Position numbers and translations under genes: made by a program. Below, one piece after another: positions 1 through 8,672 of a stretch of 64,000 nt of DNA. Under the pieces are notes generated by a model that was not told where the DNA came from, searched no databases, and was given only the letters and a program-made list of their open reading frames with translations. The DNA lies in assembly GCA_027623325.1 (NCBI GenBank), contig JAQBXY010000004.1, positions 1 through 64,000 of the forward strand, given 5' to 3'. The DNA comes from Gemmatimonadota bacterium. Its GTDB lineage: Bacteria; Gemmatimonadota; Gemmatimonadetes; Longimicrobiales; Gaopeijiaceae. Within the stretch, counting starts at the first letter, position 1. Each line of letters starts with the position of its first letter.

Positions 1-287
1 CGGCGAGTGCCCCACGGCACACGACCACCGGATCTGCACCCAGGTCGGCGCCAACCTCTCAGCGCCCAGCGAACGGCCCCAGCCCAAGTCTGCGGTCGAG
101 TTCGTGCTCAATAGGCCTCCCAGCGAGGCTGCGTCCGTCCAGTCAGCCGCATCAGACGACGGCCACCGTTCGAGAGCACCCCCCCTGGCCTGACCTGCTC
201 GACCCGTCGCCCACGGGCGACCGCGTAGCGGACGCAGCGTCTGCGCGCACTCGTCAGCCAGACCCTCTTGTACGGACCCACCATCAC
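1..287. other. upstream stretch before the metal-uptake genes, no assignable gene
   Basis: No gene is confidently assigned here. Frame 2 of the plus strand is open from the window edge to a TGA at 191-193 and could be the C-terminal tail of a truncated upstream gene. Its translation, which contains a Cys/His-rich start, matches no family I know. A 7-bp inverted repeat (206-212 with 215-221) follows the TGA but has no U tract. Confidence 0.3.
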
Positions 288-1667
288 ATGAACGCTCTAC
301 CTCGTCGCTCGCCGATGCTCGGCGGTCCTCTCCTGTGTGCCCTCGTTGGCGTGCTCGCCGGCCCCATGACCCTAGCGGGCCAGCAGCCCGTGGACTCGCT
401 CCGGACCGAACTCGCTCGTCTCACGGCCCTGGTCGACAGCCTCTCCCGAGAAGTGGCTCGCCTGCGGGCGTCGGGTGACTCGGAGGGGGCCGGCAATGCA
501 CTCGCGCGCCTGCGCGCGGCCGCGGCTACAGCCGCTGCCGCCGGCGGCGAAGCGGCCCGACCGAGCGAACAGGAGGAGTTCGTAGGGAGGGAGCGATCCC
601 TCCAGTCGCTGAACCCCGAGATCAGTCTGAACGCCGATGTCATGGCCCACCTCGATCCCGATGACGTGGGCTCCGATCCCTTTTTCTGGCGCGAGTTCGA
701 ACTCTCGCTCCTGTCGGCGCTCGATCCGTTCTCACGTGCCGCACTCTTCATTTCCCGACACGGTGACGGCCCGGAAGTGCTCCCTTTCGATGGAGGTGAC
801 GAGGAAGAAGGCGACGCACACGGCGGCGGCGGCTTCGACATAGAAGAGGGCTATGTCGAGTGGGTAAGCCTCCCGGGCGGTATCGGGCTCAAGTTCGGGA
901 AGTTCTTCCAACGCTTCGGCACGCTGAACCGTTGGCACGCCCACGCTCTCTCGTTTCAGAGTCGATCCCTGCCTCACGTAGCTCTACTCGGCGAAGAGGC
1001 ACTCGCGCAGTCCGGGGTGTCCGTTTCGTGGCTCGCTCCCTTCGGTGGCGGGTCCGCCGGTACCTATGAGGCGACCGTCGAGGTCACGCGAAGCGAGAAC
1101 GAGACACTCTTCGGCGAAGCTCGCAGGGCCACGGTGTTGGCCCACGTGAACGGATTCTGGCAGCTGGGCGGATCAACCGACCTCGAATTGGGCGCGAGTT
1201 GGCTCAACGGACGATTCCAGGACGAGGTCGAGTCGTTCGACCGCAACGCGTACAACGCGGAATTCGCTTTCAACTGGATTCCACCATCGCGTTCCCGCAG
1301 AACCGGACTGACGCTCCGCGGCGGCTACATGATGTTGGACGGCTTGGGCGCAGAGGCACAGCCCGGAGGCCTTCCCGTGGCCCCGGGACAGGATCGTGGG
1401 AGCGCAGGAGGCTTCTGGTCCATGGCCGACCTCCGACTCTCACCTAGCTGGCTGATGGGTGCCCGCTTCGACCGTGTTCAAGATCCCTCGAATCCAGACG
1501 TGACGCAGTGGCTTGCCTCTCCCACGATCACATGGTGGCAGAGCGAGTTCGTCCGCCTCCGGGCGGAGTACGATTTCCTGAGTGGCATCGAAGGGGGCGA
1601 CGGCACCGGCATGTTCATTGTGCAGGCGACGTTCGCGATGGGCCCGCACAAGCATTCGACGTACTAG
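288..1667 (+). CDS. predicted outer-membrane beta-barrel protein next to metal-uptake genes
   Basis: The 459-residue product starts with a signal peptide of about 31 residues ending in A-G-Q. Residues about 35-65 are heptad-like and alternate leucine with charged residues, suggesting a short coiled coil. The rest alternates hydrophobic and polar residues with many Gly, Phe, Trp and Tyr, as in porin-like barrels, and it ends in an aromatic residue (T-Y). It stands 11 bases before the metal-binding-protein gene and is probably cotranscribed with it. That context suggests an outer-membrane channel or receptor for metal, or an accessory to it. No TonB plug domain is visible, so a passive porin is more likely than a TonB receptor. 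The function is inferred from context only. Confidence 0.7.
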   Translation: MNALPRRSPMLGGPLLCALVGVLAGPMTLAGQQPVDSLRTELARLTALVDSLSREVARLRASGDSEGAGNALARLRAAAATAAAAGGEAARPSEQEEFVGRERSLQSLNPEISLNADVMAHLDPDDVGSDPFFWREFELSLLSALDPFSRAALFISRHGDGPEVLPFDGGDEEEGDAHGGGGFDIEEGYVEWVSLPGGIGLKFGKFFQRFGTLNRWHAHALSFQSRSLPHVALLGEEALAQSGVSVSWLAPFGGGSAGTYEATVEVTRSENETLFGEARRATVLAHVNGFWQLGGSTDLELGASWLNGRFQDEVESFDRNAYNAEFAFNWIPPSRSRRTGLTLRGGYMMLDGLGAEAQPGGLPVAPGQDRGSAGGFWSMADLRLSPSWLMGARFDRVQDPSNPDVTQWLASPTITWWQSEFVRLRAEYDFLSGIEGGDGTGMFIVQATFAMGPHKHSTY

Positions 1668-1678
1668 GAGTACCGACC

Positions 1679-2716
1679 ATGACAATGACGAATAGCTTGG
1701 CCCTGATCGCCTTGTTCGGCGGAACAGCCCTGTCGGCACAGGCCCCGCAAGTCACGCCCGTGCGGGTCGTTACGACCCTACCCGTGTACGGCTCGATCAC
1801 ATCCGCCATCGGCGGAAACCAGGTCGAAGTCGTCTCGATCGCGGACCCGCACGAGGACTCGCACTTCGTTCGCCCGAAGCCGAGCCATGCGCTCGAGCTC
1901 CGCCGAGCGGACCTTTTCGTAACCACCGGGCTCGACCTCGAGTTGTGGGTCCCTGCACTTCTCGACAAGGGGGGGAACGCGCGCGTGCTGGAAGGCCAAC
2001 CCGGGTACGTCACGGCCTACACCGGGATCACGTTGCTCGACATTCCCGCGGTCGCGGACCGCAGTCAGGGCGACGTGCACATATTCGGGAATCCCCATGT
2101 ACACACGGACCCACTCCGGGCGCTACAAGTAGCCCGCAACATCACGACGGGGCTGAAGCGCGTCGCCCCGGACCGAGCCGCCCACTTCGACGCGGGGCTG
2201 AACCGTTATCAAGAAGAGACCTGGAACCGACTGTTCGGAGCGCGATTGGTGGAGTTGCTTGGGGGAGCGACGCTCGAGCAGCTCGCGTTGAACGGCACGC
2301 TCTTCCCCTTCCTCGAATCCAACGACTTCGAGGGTACGCCGCTCGTCACCCAGCTCGGCGGCTGGCTCCAACGAGGTGCCTCTCTTCGAGGTCGGGACAT
2401 TCTTTGTTATCACGTGAACTGGTCGTACTTCGAGGACCGTTTTGGGGTGAATTGTCTCGAGTATGTCGAGACGAAGCCCGGCATTCCTCCCACACCCAGA
2501 CATGTCGCCCGGTTGATCAGCCTGATGCGCGAACGAGGCCTGTCCGTCGTGATCGCGGCCGACTACTTCGGGGAGGCGCGGGTGCGGAGCGTGGCTGACC
2601 GGGGAGGGGCCGTAGCGTTGATTCTGCCCATGCAGACGCACGCGCGTCCGGGCATCGACACCTACTTCGACCTCGTGGACGCTTGGGTGGACGGGCTTGC
2701 CGGTGCCCTCCGTTGA
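1679..2716 (+). CDS. metal ABC transporter substrate-binding protein, ZnuA/TroA type
   Basis: This is a periplasmic binding protein of the cluster A-I (ZnuA/MntC/TroA) family, which delivers Zn or Mn to an ABC-3 permease. The ATG at 1679 gives 345 residues with a signal peptide ending near L-S-A-Q. Family landmarks are visible: D-P-H-E-D-S-H-F near residue 58 supplies the first metal histidine, N-P-H-V-H-T-D-P near residue 140 the second, and the Y-H-V-N-W segment followed by K-P-G-I-P-P-T-P marks the second lobe. It lacks the long His-rich loop of many ZnuA proteins, so the metal cannot be fixed from sequence; zinc is my first guess. It lies between the barrel gene and the permease gene. Confidence 0.88.
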   Translation: MTMTNSLALIALFGGTALSAQAPQVTPVRVVTTLPVYGSITSAIGGNQVEVVSIADPHEDSHFVRPKPSHALELRRADLFVTTGLDLELWVPALLDKGGNARVLEGQPGYVTAYTGITLLDIPAVADRSQGDVHIFGNPHVHTDPLRALQVARNITTGLKRVAPDRAAHFDAGLNRYQEETWNRLFGARLVELLGGATLEQLALNGTLFPFLESNDFEGTPLVTQLGGWLQRGASLRGRDILCYHVNWSYFEDRFGVNCLEYVETKPGIPPTPRHVARLISLMRERGLSVVIAADYFGEARVRSVADRGGAVALILPMQTHARPGIDTYFDLVDAWVDGLAGALR

Positions 2717-2765
2717 CCGCCTGCGAACAGGGCATGCGACGCATCCACGCCAGTAGGGTCCTCAC

Positions 2766-3623
2766 GTGCTAGAACTTCTACTGCCTCCGTTCGCGGCGGC
2801 GATGATCATCCTGATCTCACACGCCTATCTCGGTCTGCATGTGATTCAGCGCGAAGTCATCTTCGTAGACCTGGCGCTTGCACAAATCGCCGCGCTCGGG
2901 GTTACGGTCGCAATGATGACAGGAGCAGAGCACGGATCCCTGGCGGCCTACGCGTTCTCGCTTGGCTTCACGCTCCTCGGCGCCGTGGTATTCGCGGTCA
3001 CGCGAATGGACCGGTCACCGGTACCGCAGGAGGCGCTCATCGGCATCACCTTCGTCGTCGCGTCGGCCGCCGTGATTCTACTTTCGAGTTTCTCGGCGGA
3101 AGGGACCGAACACCTGCAGGAGACGATGACCGGGGCGCTGATTTGGGTCACCTGGCCCACGGTAATGAAGTTGGCGATCGCGTACGGCCTCATCGGATTC
3201 GTCCACTTCCTTCTGCGCCGAACCCTCCTCGCGACTTCGTTCGCGCCCCACCTGGTCCGACGCTTGAAGACATGGGACTTCGTCTTCTACGCAACGTTCG
3301 GAATGTTCATCACGTGGTCCGTGCAGATCGCTGGCGTCCTCATGGTCTTCAGCGTTCTCGTCGTTCCGGCCGTGATCGCCTTCTTCTATACCCGGAGCTT
3401 CTCCCGTGCCTTGCTGATCGCATGGGCCTCAGGCACGGTCGCGATCGTCGCCGGCCTGGGGATCTCGTTCTCTTTCGACGTCACGACGGGCCCGGTCCTC
3501 GTCGTGTGCTTCGGGGCGATACTGGTGGTCGCGCTCCTCTTCCGGGGGCGGTACGGCGTCCACGTGACCGACGCGAACGATCGAGGATTGATCGTACAGA
3601 TGCTCTCCGAGCCTGGAAGCTAG
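2766..3623 (+). CDS. metal ABC transporter permease, ABC-3 (ZnuB) family
   Basis: The 285-residue integral membrane protein has about eight hydrophobic helices. The N-terminal stretch (I-F-V-D-L-A-L-A-Q-I-A-A) is the conserved cytoplasmic loop/helix pattern of ZnuB/MntB permeases. It starts with GTG at 2766, 49 bases after the binding-protein gene. It would form the membrane channel for the metal handed over by the preceding protein. No ATPase (ZnuC) lies between the two or directly after, so the energising subunit must be encoded outside the window or upstream. The stop codon TAG shares CTAG (3620-3623) with the stop of the convergent nfo gene. Confidence 0.9.
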   Translation: MLELLLPPFAAAMIILISHAYLGLHVIQREVIFVDLALAQIAALGVTVAMMTGAEHGSLAAYAFSLGFTLLGAVVFAVTRMDRSPVPQEALIGITFVVASAAVILLSSFSAEGTEHLQETMTGALIWVTWPTVMKLAIAYGLIGFVHFLLRRTLLATSFAPHLVRRLKTWDFVFYATFGMFITWSVQIAGVLMVFSVLVVPAVIAFFYTRSFSRALLIAWASGTVAIVAGLGISFSFDVTTGPVLVVCFGAILVVALLFRGRYGVHVTDANDRGLIVQMLSEPGS

Positions 3624-4513
3624 GGCGTCATCGAACCAGTGGGCGACTTCCCGCTCCGCAGGTCCCGAAGCGTTTCAAGATTGGCACGATCGGCCGCAGC
3701 TTCCTCATCCCCCTTGGGCGTCTCGATGACCTTCGGAACGGACCGGAGTCGGTCGTCGAGCATGATCCGCCGAAACGGCTCCAACCCCAGCGTGCCTTCC
3801 CCGATCGTCTCGTGACGATCCTTGTTCGACCCGAATGGATGCTTGGAGTCGTTCATGTGGATCAGGCCAAGCCGGTCGAGTCCGAGCACCCGGTCGAACG
3901 CCGACCATACTCCGTCGTAGTCGTCGACCAGGTCGTACCCCGCGCTGTAGGCGTGACACGTATCGAGGCACACTCCGATTCGAGAGCGTAGCTCGTAGGG
4001 AACCGCTTCGATGATGGTGCGCAGATTGTCGAAGGTCGCGCCGACGCTCGTCCCGCTTCCCGCCGTGAGTTCGAGGAGCACCCGCGTGGATCCCTCCACG
4101 GCCTGAAGCGACTCGGTAACCCCCACGGCATTTCGTTCCAGCCCGGCCTGGTAGTCCCCGTCGGTCGCGTTCCCGGGGTGGGTTACCAGAAAATCCAGAT
4201 CGAGTTGGGCACAGCGTCGTAGTTCAGCCTCGAACGAGCGCTGCGACATGCGCCACAAGCGACGATCGGGACTCGACAGGTTGATCAGGTAGGAATCATG
4301 AGCGCCGGCGACGCGAATCCCGAATTGCTCCACAGCCTCCCGGAAAGCATCCGCTGTCGAATCGTCGATCGTCGGCTCCGCCCACCGACTCGGCTGCTTC
4401 GTAAAGAGCTGAAGTACGACCGCATCGACGTCACCCGCCCGTGCCGGGGCGTGCTGCACACCACCCCGTACAGAAACGTGCGCACCGAGCTCATCAGGAT
4501 CAGTCCCAATCAT
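3620..4513 (-). CDS. nfo: deoxyribonuclease IV (endonuclease IV, AP endonuclease)
   Basis: This AP endonuclease of base-excision repair cleaves 5' of abasic sites with a three-zinc centre in a TIM barrel. Visible family motifs are L-G-A-H-V-S near the N terminus, the T-H-P-G-N segment, L-E-L-T-A-G-S-G carrying a metal glutamate, G-V-C-L-D-T-C-H-A-Y with Asp and His ligands, H-M-N-D-S-K, and D-R-H-E-T-I-G-E-G near the C terminus. The chosen start (ATG at 4513) gives 297 residues beginning M-I-G-T-D, which fits the family length of about 280-300. The open frame extends another 104 codons upstream, but that part shows no homology. It is convergent with the permease gene, their stops overlapping. 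Confidence 0.93.
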   Translation of the reverse strand: MIGTDPDELGAHVSVRGGVQHAPARAGDVDAVVLQLFTKQPSRWAEPTIDDSTADAFREAVEQFGIRVAGAHDSYLINLSSPDRRLWRMSQRSFEAELRRCAQLDLDFLVTHPGNATDGDYQAGLERNAVGVTESLQAVEGSTRVLLELTAGSGTSVGATFDNLRTIIEAVPYELRSRIGVCLDTCHAYSAGYDLVDDYDGVWSAFDRVLGLDRLGLIHMNDSKHPFGSNKDRHETIGEGTLGLEPFRRIMLDDRLRSVPKVIETPKGDEEAAADRANLETLRDLRSGKSPTGSMTP

Positions 4514-4750
4514 GGCCGAGAAGGTCGGCAAAGATTGCCCCCTGCGGAAGCATTGTCTCGGTCTGCGCCCTGGGTCGTTCGCGCACGCCTCCGGCATCTC
4601 ATCCCACAACTCGTTTACCATCAACGACTTACGTAGCATGCCCTCTGGGCGCCAGATGTTTCCGGCACGCGGCACGGGACTTGTCCTTTCACAGGTCAAC
4701 GAGCCACCCCCCAGGTGGCCATAAACGAACGAACGAAGTTGGAGGCCAGA

Positions 4751-5197
4751 ATGCGTGTATCGGCCGATGGATATCTCGACATCAGCAACAACCGCCGGAT
4801 TCGGACCCCGGGCTATTACGACCATGGCCTGGAGCCGGTCCCCGAAGGTGAGGCGATCGCGTTCCTGCTGTCACACGCGTTCCGAGGCCACCGGCGCATC
4901 GTCCGGCCACTCTCGCTCCAACAGCGCAAGCGCCTGCGCCTGGCCCTCTGGGCTGACTCCGTCTCGGAACGAATGACGCTGGTGGATCGTGTCTGGAGAG
5001 CGATCACCGAACAGGTGACCGCGATGCCTGATGCGAACGGACCCCAGCTTCTTCAGGTCATCCGCTTCGGAGACTGGGCGTATCCCCTGTACGCTGACGG
5101 GGAGGTCACCCGGGTCATTCCGCTGGGCGGCATGCCCCTTGCGGAAGTGTCCTCTGAGTTAGTTTTCGAACTTGACGTCGAAAGAAAGACTGCCTGA
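4751..5197 (+). CDS. conserved hypothetical protein, 148 residues
   Basis: I do not recognise a family. The ATG at 4751 is preceded by GGAGG at 4741-4745, a good ribosome-binding site with 5-base spacing, and I prefer it over the GTG at 4715 in the same frame. The product is soluble, with no signal peptide or membrane segment. It contains an Arg-rich segment (S-L-Q-Q-R-K-R-L-R-L) in the middle and ends E-R-K-T-A. It is divergent from nfo. A cluster of hairpins and a strong intrinsic terminator follow its stop codon. Confidence 0.6.
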   Translation: MRVSADGYLDISNNRRIRTPGYYDHGLEPVPEGEAIAFLLSHAFRGHRRIVRPLSLQQRKRLRLALWADSVSERMTLVDRVWRAITEQVTAMPDANGPQLLQVIRFGDWAYPLYADGEVTRVIPLGGMPLAEVSSELVFELDVERKTA

Positions 5198-5627
5198 TCT
5201 TCGTGCCGGTTCGGTTCGACCTCGGTCGTTCCAGCCGGCACAAAGTCCCACGCCGGTTCGGGTGGGCAACACGCCCTGGGGGGGCGTGCCAAGGGTGGCG
5301 GTAGGTGCCTAGCGCCTCCCGTCACCTGTTTTTTTACCCCTGAACCGGGCCGGGGCTGGCCGTGGAGCGGTGTCCCCGATCCACCTCGGAGCTGCCCCTT
5401 GACGAGGACGTCCCCCAAATGGCTTCGCCCCTGCCCACTCCGACCCAGAGCAGCCAACACAAGACCTAACTCTCTATTTGCCAACGGTATACGCGCTTAT
5501 ACGGGATACGGAGCGCGCCCTTGGGGAGTCGCGGCACGCGGCTTGCGAATTACTCCCTCACGTCACGCCCGTGGTCGCGGAACTTCCGGGCGGGAGATGA
5601 GGATCGGATCAGGAATGGGGGGGCAGC
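5198..5627 (+). other. 430-base intergenic region with consecutive hairpins, possible structured RNA or 3' UTR
   Basis: Two stem-loops precede the terminator: GTGCCGG (5203-5209) with CCGGCAC (5235-5241), and CACGCCC (5270-5276) with GGGCGTG (5282-5288). They may be a structured 3' UTR of the preceding gene, a small RNA, or a leader. I compared the stretch from memory with common riboswitch, SRP, RNase P, tmRNA and 6S signatures and found no match. Bases 5336-5627 after the terminator hold no gene; an A/T-richer patch near 5470-5505 may carry the promoter of the gene at 5628. Confidence 0.4.
5294..5335 (+). terminator. strong rho-independent terminator
   Basis: GGTGGCGG (5294-5301) pairs with CCGTCACC (5319-5326), and the stem continues inward as AGGTGC with GCGCCT around a CTA loop. 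Seven T residues follow at 5329-5335. It ends transcription from the gene at 4751-5197. Confidence 0.85.
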
Positions 5628-6401
5628 ATGCTCAACGTACGAAACACACTTGGTGTGGGTAGCTACCGCGATACGCGGGCCGTGGTATTCGGAATCACGC
5701 TGGCGGTCGCCGCCATCGTCGTACTGGCCACGAACGTGAGGGCGCAGGAAGCGGCTGACTTCGAACTGTTCGGCACGGTCGTCGATGCCGAGACCGGCCA
5801 ACTACTCCAGGGTGCGTGGGTGGGCCTGACCGGTACCGACTGGGGCTCCATCACCAATGACGACGGACGATTCCGCATCCCCGACGTCAGTGCAGGAGAC
5901 CTCGCGCTAACGATCGAGCAGCTGGGGTACGAAACGCTGGAATGGACAGGTGTCGTATCGGATGGAGACGATCAACTCCGAATCGCCTTGAGCTCACGGC
6001 CCATTCTTCTCGAAGGGCTGACCGTTGTCACCGATCGGTTCCGCTCTCGCCGCAACGCGGTCGCAACAAGCGTGCGCGCATACGACAGCGGGGATCTGGT
6101 GAGCGGGACCGCCCTCACCGCGCTCGACTTCGTCCGCGATCGGACCGGCGCCCTCCTCGTCGGATGCAACGGGCGTCGCGGCTCGAGCTGTCTCCACATC
6201 CGTGGTCGCGCCGTGGAACCCGTCGTCTACATCGACGAAGCACCCGTCCTAGGCGGCCTGGACCAACTGCAGAGCTTCGCCCCATGGGAGTTCTACATGA
6301 TCGAAGTCTTCGCGGGCGGTCGGCATATTCGGGCCTACACGCCGCGCTTCATGGAGCGAGCTGCGGAGAACCGACTCCTTCCTATCGCTCTACCGAACTG
6401 A
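5628..6401 (+). CDS. carboxypeptidase-regulatory-like / TonB-plug-like secreted protein
   Basis: The 257-residue product has a long N terminus ending in a hydrophobic signal segment (residues about 20-40, A-T-N-V-R-A-Q). Residues about 47-115 form a carboxypeptidase-regulatory (Ig-like) domain, with the pattern G-T-V-V-D-A-E-T-G followed by D-D-G-R-F-R-I-P-D-V. The C-terminal part (about 125-240) resembles an isolated TonB plug domain: L-E-G-L-T-V-V-T-D-R, then L-H-I-R-G-R and V-V-Y-I-D-E. No beta-barrel follows, so it is not a receptor. Two cysteines (C-N-G-R-R-G-S-S-C) could form a disulfide. A G-rich ribosome-binding site precedes the ATG. Its role is unknown. Confidence 0.75.
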   Translation: MLNVRNTLGVGSYRDTRAVVFGITLAVAAIVVLATNVRAQEAADFELFGTVVDAETGQLLQGAWVGLTGTDWGSITNDDGRFRIPDVSAGDLALTIEQLGYETLEWTGVVSDGDDQLRIALSSRPILLEGLTVVTDRFRSRRNAVATSVRAYDSGDLVSGTALTALDFVRDRTGALLVGCNGRRGSSCLHIRGRAVEPVVYIDEAPVLGGLDQLQSFAPWEFYMIEVFAGGRHIRAYTPRFMERAAENRLLPIALPN

Positions 6402-6408
6402 CGCCGCG

Positions 6409-7809
6409 CTACTCCGGCAGCCCCGGCTCGGTCATCGCACGTACATCGAGGGCTTGATCGATCTGGTCCTCAGGGAGCAGGCCCTTCTCCCGTACGATGT
6501 CCCGCACGCTCACGCCGCGTTTTGCGGATTCCTTGGCCACAACCGCTGCCGCGTCGTAGCCGATGTAGGGGTTGAGCGCGGTCGCGATGGACGGGTTCTT
6601 CTCGAGGAGTTCGCGTGCGCGTTCCTCGTTGGGTTCGATACCGACCAGGCAGCGATCGGTGAACGCACGTGCGACGTTCGCCAGGAGCGTAATCGACTCG
6701 AGGAGCGCCTGGGCGAGGACCGGCATCATGACGTTCAGCTCGAAATTCCCCCGACTGCCTGCCACCGTGACAGTCGTGTGATTCCCCATCACGCGCGCGC
6801 TTACCATCATCATCGCCTCCGACATGACCGGATTCACCTTCCCCGGCATGATCGACGACCCCGGCTGGATGGCCGGAAGTCGGATCTCGTGAAGGCCTGA
6901 GGTCGGCCCGGAACCCAGCCAGCGGATATCGTCGGCGATCTTCATGAAGCTCGTGGCGACAGTATTCAGGGCCCCGGCCACGTTGACGACCGCATCCTTG
7001 GCGCCCTGCGCTTCGAAGTGATCGCCCGCTTCAACAAAAGGAATGCCGGTCTCGGCCGCGATCCGCGCGATCGTGCGCGAAGCGAATTCCTCATGCGTAT
7101 TGATGCCGGTTCCCGTCGCCGTCCCGCCTAAGGCGAGCTCTTCCAGTTCCGCACCGGCCGTGCGCACGCGCTCGATGCCTTTGGCCACCTGAGTCGCGTA
7201 CCCGGCGAACTCTTGTCCCAGTCGAACCGGCGTGGCGTCCATGAGGTGTGTTCTACCGGACTTCATGATCCCGTCGAAGGCCTTCGCCTTCTCAGCCAGC
7301 GCGGCGTGCATGTGCGCCAGTGCCGGAATCAGCTCTTCGGCGATCGCCACCCGAGCTGCGACATGGATCGCGGTCGGGATCACGTCGTTCGACGACTGGC
7401 CGAAGTTGACGTGATCATTGGGGTGCACCGTCCCGGAGCTCTCGAGCAGGTGCGTCGCGCGGTGCGCCACGACTTCGTTCGCGTTCATGTTGGTCGAGGT
7501 CCCCGAGCCCGTCTGATAGACGTCGAGAACGAACTGGTCATCCCACTTGCCGTCGGCCACCTCGCCGGCAGCCGCCACGATCGCACGGGCGATCTCCCCG
7601 TCGACGTGCCCCAACTCGGCGTTGGTTTGGGCAGCCGACTTCTTGATCAACCCGAGCGCCTGTATGAAGCGTCGACCGAAGCGCTGCCCGCTGATCGGAA
7701 AATTCTCAACCGCCCGTTGGGTCTGCGCGCCGTAGAGCGCATCGCTCGGGACCTGCATTTCTCCGAGCGAGTCCTTCTCGGTCCTAAATCCGTCAGACAT
7801 GGGAGACAT
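6409..7809 (-). CDS. fumC: fumarate hydratase, class II
   Basis: Class II fumarase hydrates fumarate to L-malate in the TCA cycle as a cytoplasmic homotetramer. The 466-residue length is typical. The superfamily signature G-S-S-I-M-P-G-K-V-N-P lies at 317-327, with the catalytic serine loop. S-S-N-D at 139-142 and T-H-L-M-D-A at 187-192 supply substrate-binding residues and the catalytic histidine, and G-S-G-T-S-T-N-M-N at 101-109 is also conserved. The ATG at 7809 is preceded by AGGAA; an ATG three codons later is an alternative. The gene ends with TAG seven bases from the stop of the convergent upstream gene and appears to be monocistronic. Confidence 0.95.
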   Translation of the reverse strand: MSPMSDGFRTEKDSLGEMQVPSDALYGAQTQRAVENFPISGQRFGRRFIQALGLIKKSAAQTNAELGHVDGEIARAIVAAAGEVADGKWDDQFVLDVYQTGSGTSTNMNANEVVAHRATHLLESSGTVHPNDHVNFGQSSNDVIPTAIHVAARVAIAEELIPALAHMHAALAEKAKAFDGIMKSGRTHLMDATPVRLGQEFAGYATQVAKGIERVRTAGAELEELALGGTATGTGINTHEEFASRTIARIAAETGIPFVEAGDHFEAQGAKDAVVNVAGALNTVATSFMKIADDIRWLGSGPTSGLHEIRLPAIQPGSSIMPGKVNPVMSEAMMMVSARVMGNHTTVTVAGSRGNFELNVMMPVLAQALLESITLLANVARAFTDRCLVGIEPNEERARELLEKNPSIATALNPYIGYDAAAVVAKESAKRGVSVRDIVREKGLLPEDQIDQALDVRAMTEPGLPE

Positions 7810-7890
7810 GTTTCCTGGAGGTTCGTCGATTCACCTCCAAAAGTTACCCCGGCTCGGGTACGCGTGAAGGGGCTCGTCCACGCCGCTCGC

Positions 7891-8613
7891 TCAGCGGCGC
7901 ACCCCGTCCTTGTTCGGCTGCGCCGGCCGCATCTCGATTCGGCTCACGTGCGCCTCGGGCGGATAGTCCAAGATTTGCATGACCGCTAGAGCACAATCGT
8001 CGGCTTCCAACTTCCACGTACGTTCCTCGCTCGGCTCATGGTTGTTGAACGGGGTGTTGACGCTGCCCGGCATCACGATCGACACGCGCACGTCGTCGTA
8101 CCTCACGTCGAGCATCATCGCCTCACTCATACCGAGCAGCCCGAACTTGCTCGCGTTGTATCCCGTGCCCGCAGCGAACGTGTTCCGGCTCGCCAGAGAT
8201 CCGATGTTGATGATGAAGCCGTCACCCGAGGCGCTGAGATGCGGCAGAGCGGCCTTCGAACAGTAGAAGACGCCCCCGAGATTCACGTCGACTTGGAGCC
8301 TCCATTCCTCGACGGTCATCTCGGAGATCGGCTTGAAGATGCCGAGACCGGCGTTGTTCACGAGCACGTCGAGTCGGCCGAACCGCGCCATGGTCTCGTC
8401 GACGAGCCGCTGGCATGCGACGGGATCTGCTACGTCGCACACGACGCCGAACGCGTTCGATCCGAGCCTGTCGGTGACCGCGGCGATCTCCGACTCCGTG
8501 CGGGAACTCACGACCACCGAGGCCCCCTGGTTGATCATCCGTTCCGCGATGGCGAGACCGATTCCCTTGGTACTTCCGGTTACGATCGCGACCTTGCCCG
8601 TGAGATTCGGCAT
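7891..8613 (-). CDS. short-chain dehydrogenase/reductase (SDR family)
   Basis: This is a classical SDR of about 240 residues. The Rossmann motif T-G-S-T-K-G-I-G, N-N-A-G, the catalytic serine in I-N-I-G-S-L-A-S and Y-N-A-S-K (YxxxK) are all visible, followed by the P-G-S-V-N-T sequence. The substrate cannot be told from sequence; 3-oxoacyl-ACP reductase-like or other NAD(P)-dependent alcohol chemistry is possible. I chose the ATG at 8613 (M-P-N-L-T-G-K-V-A) because GGAAAG precedes it; a second ATG at 8628 would add five residues. It is divergent from another SDR gene that begins within 60 bases. Confidence 0.9.
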   Translation of the reverse strand: MPNLTGKVAIVTGSTKGIGLAIAERMINQGASVVVSSRTESEIAAVTDRLGSNAFGVVCDVADPVACQRLVDETMARFGRLDVLVNNAGLGIFKPISEMTVEEWRLQVDVNLGGVFYCSKAALPHLSASGDGFIINIGSLASRNTFAAGTGYNASKFGLLGMSEAMMLDVRYDDVRVSIVMPGSVNTPFNNHEPSEERTWKLEADDCALAVMQILDYPPEAHVSRIEMRPAQPNKDGVRR

Positions 8614-8672
8614 TCGATTTCTTTCCATTCGTGGGACGACGGGCGGACGAGCGCGCCCGCGGAGGTGTGAGT

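Noticed and set aside
1-193. Partial CDS for a zinc regulator (Zur) or ZnuC at the left edge
   Set aside because: The frame is open to 193, but its translation shows no Walker, signature or Fur-type metal motif.
5198-5293. Known riboswitch or housekeeping RNA (SRP, RNase P, tmRNA, 6S)
   Set aside because: None of their conserved core motifs was seen; the hairpins are reported only as unassigned structure.
7213-7989. 258-codon plus-strand frame over fumC
   Set aside because: It is antisense to the strongly conserved fumC and shows no homology; long mirror frames are common at this GC content.
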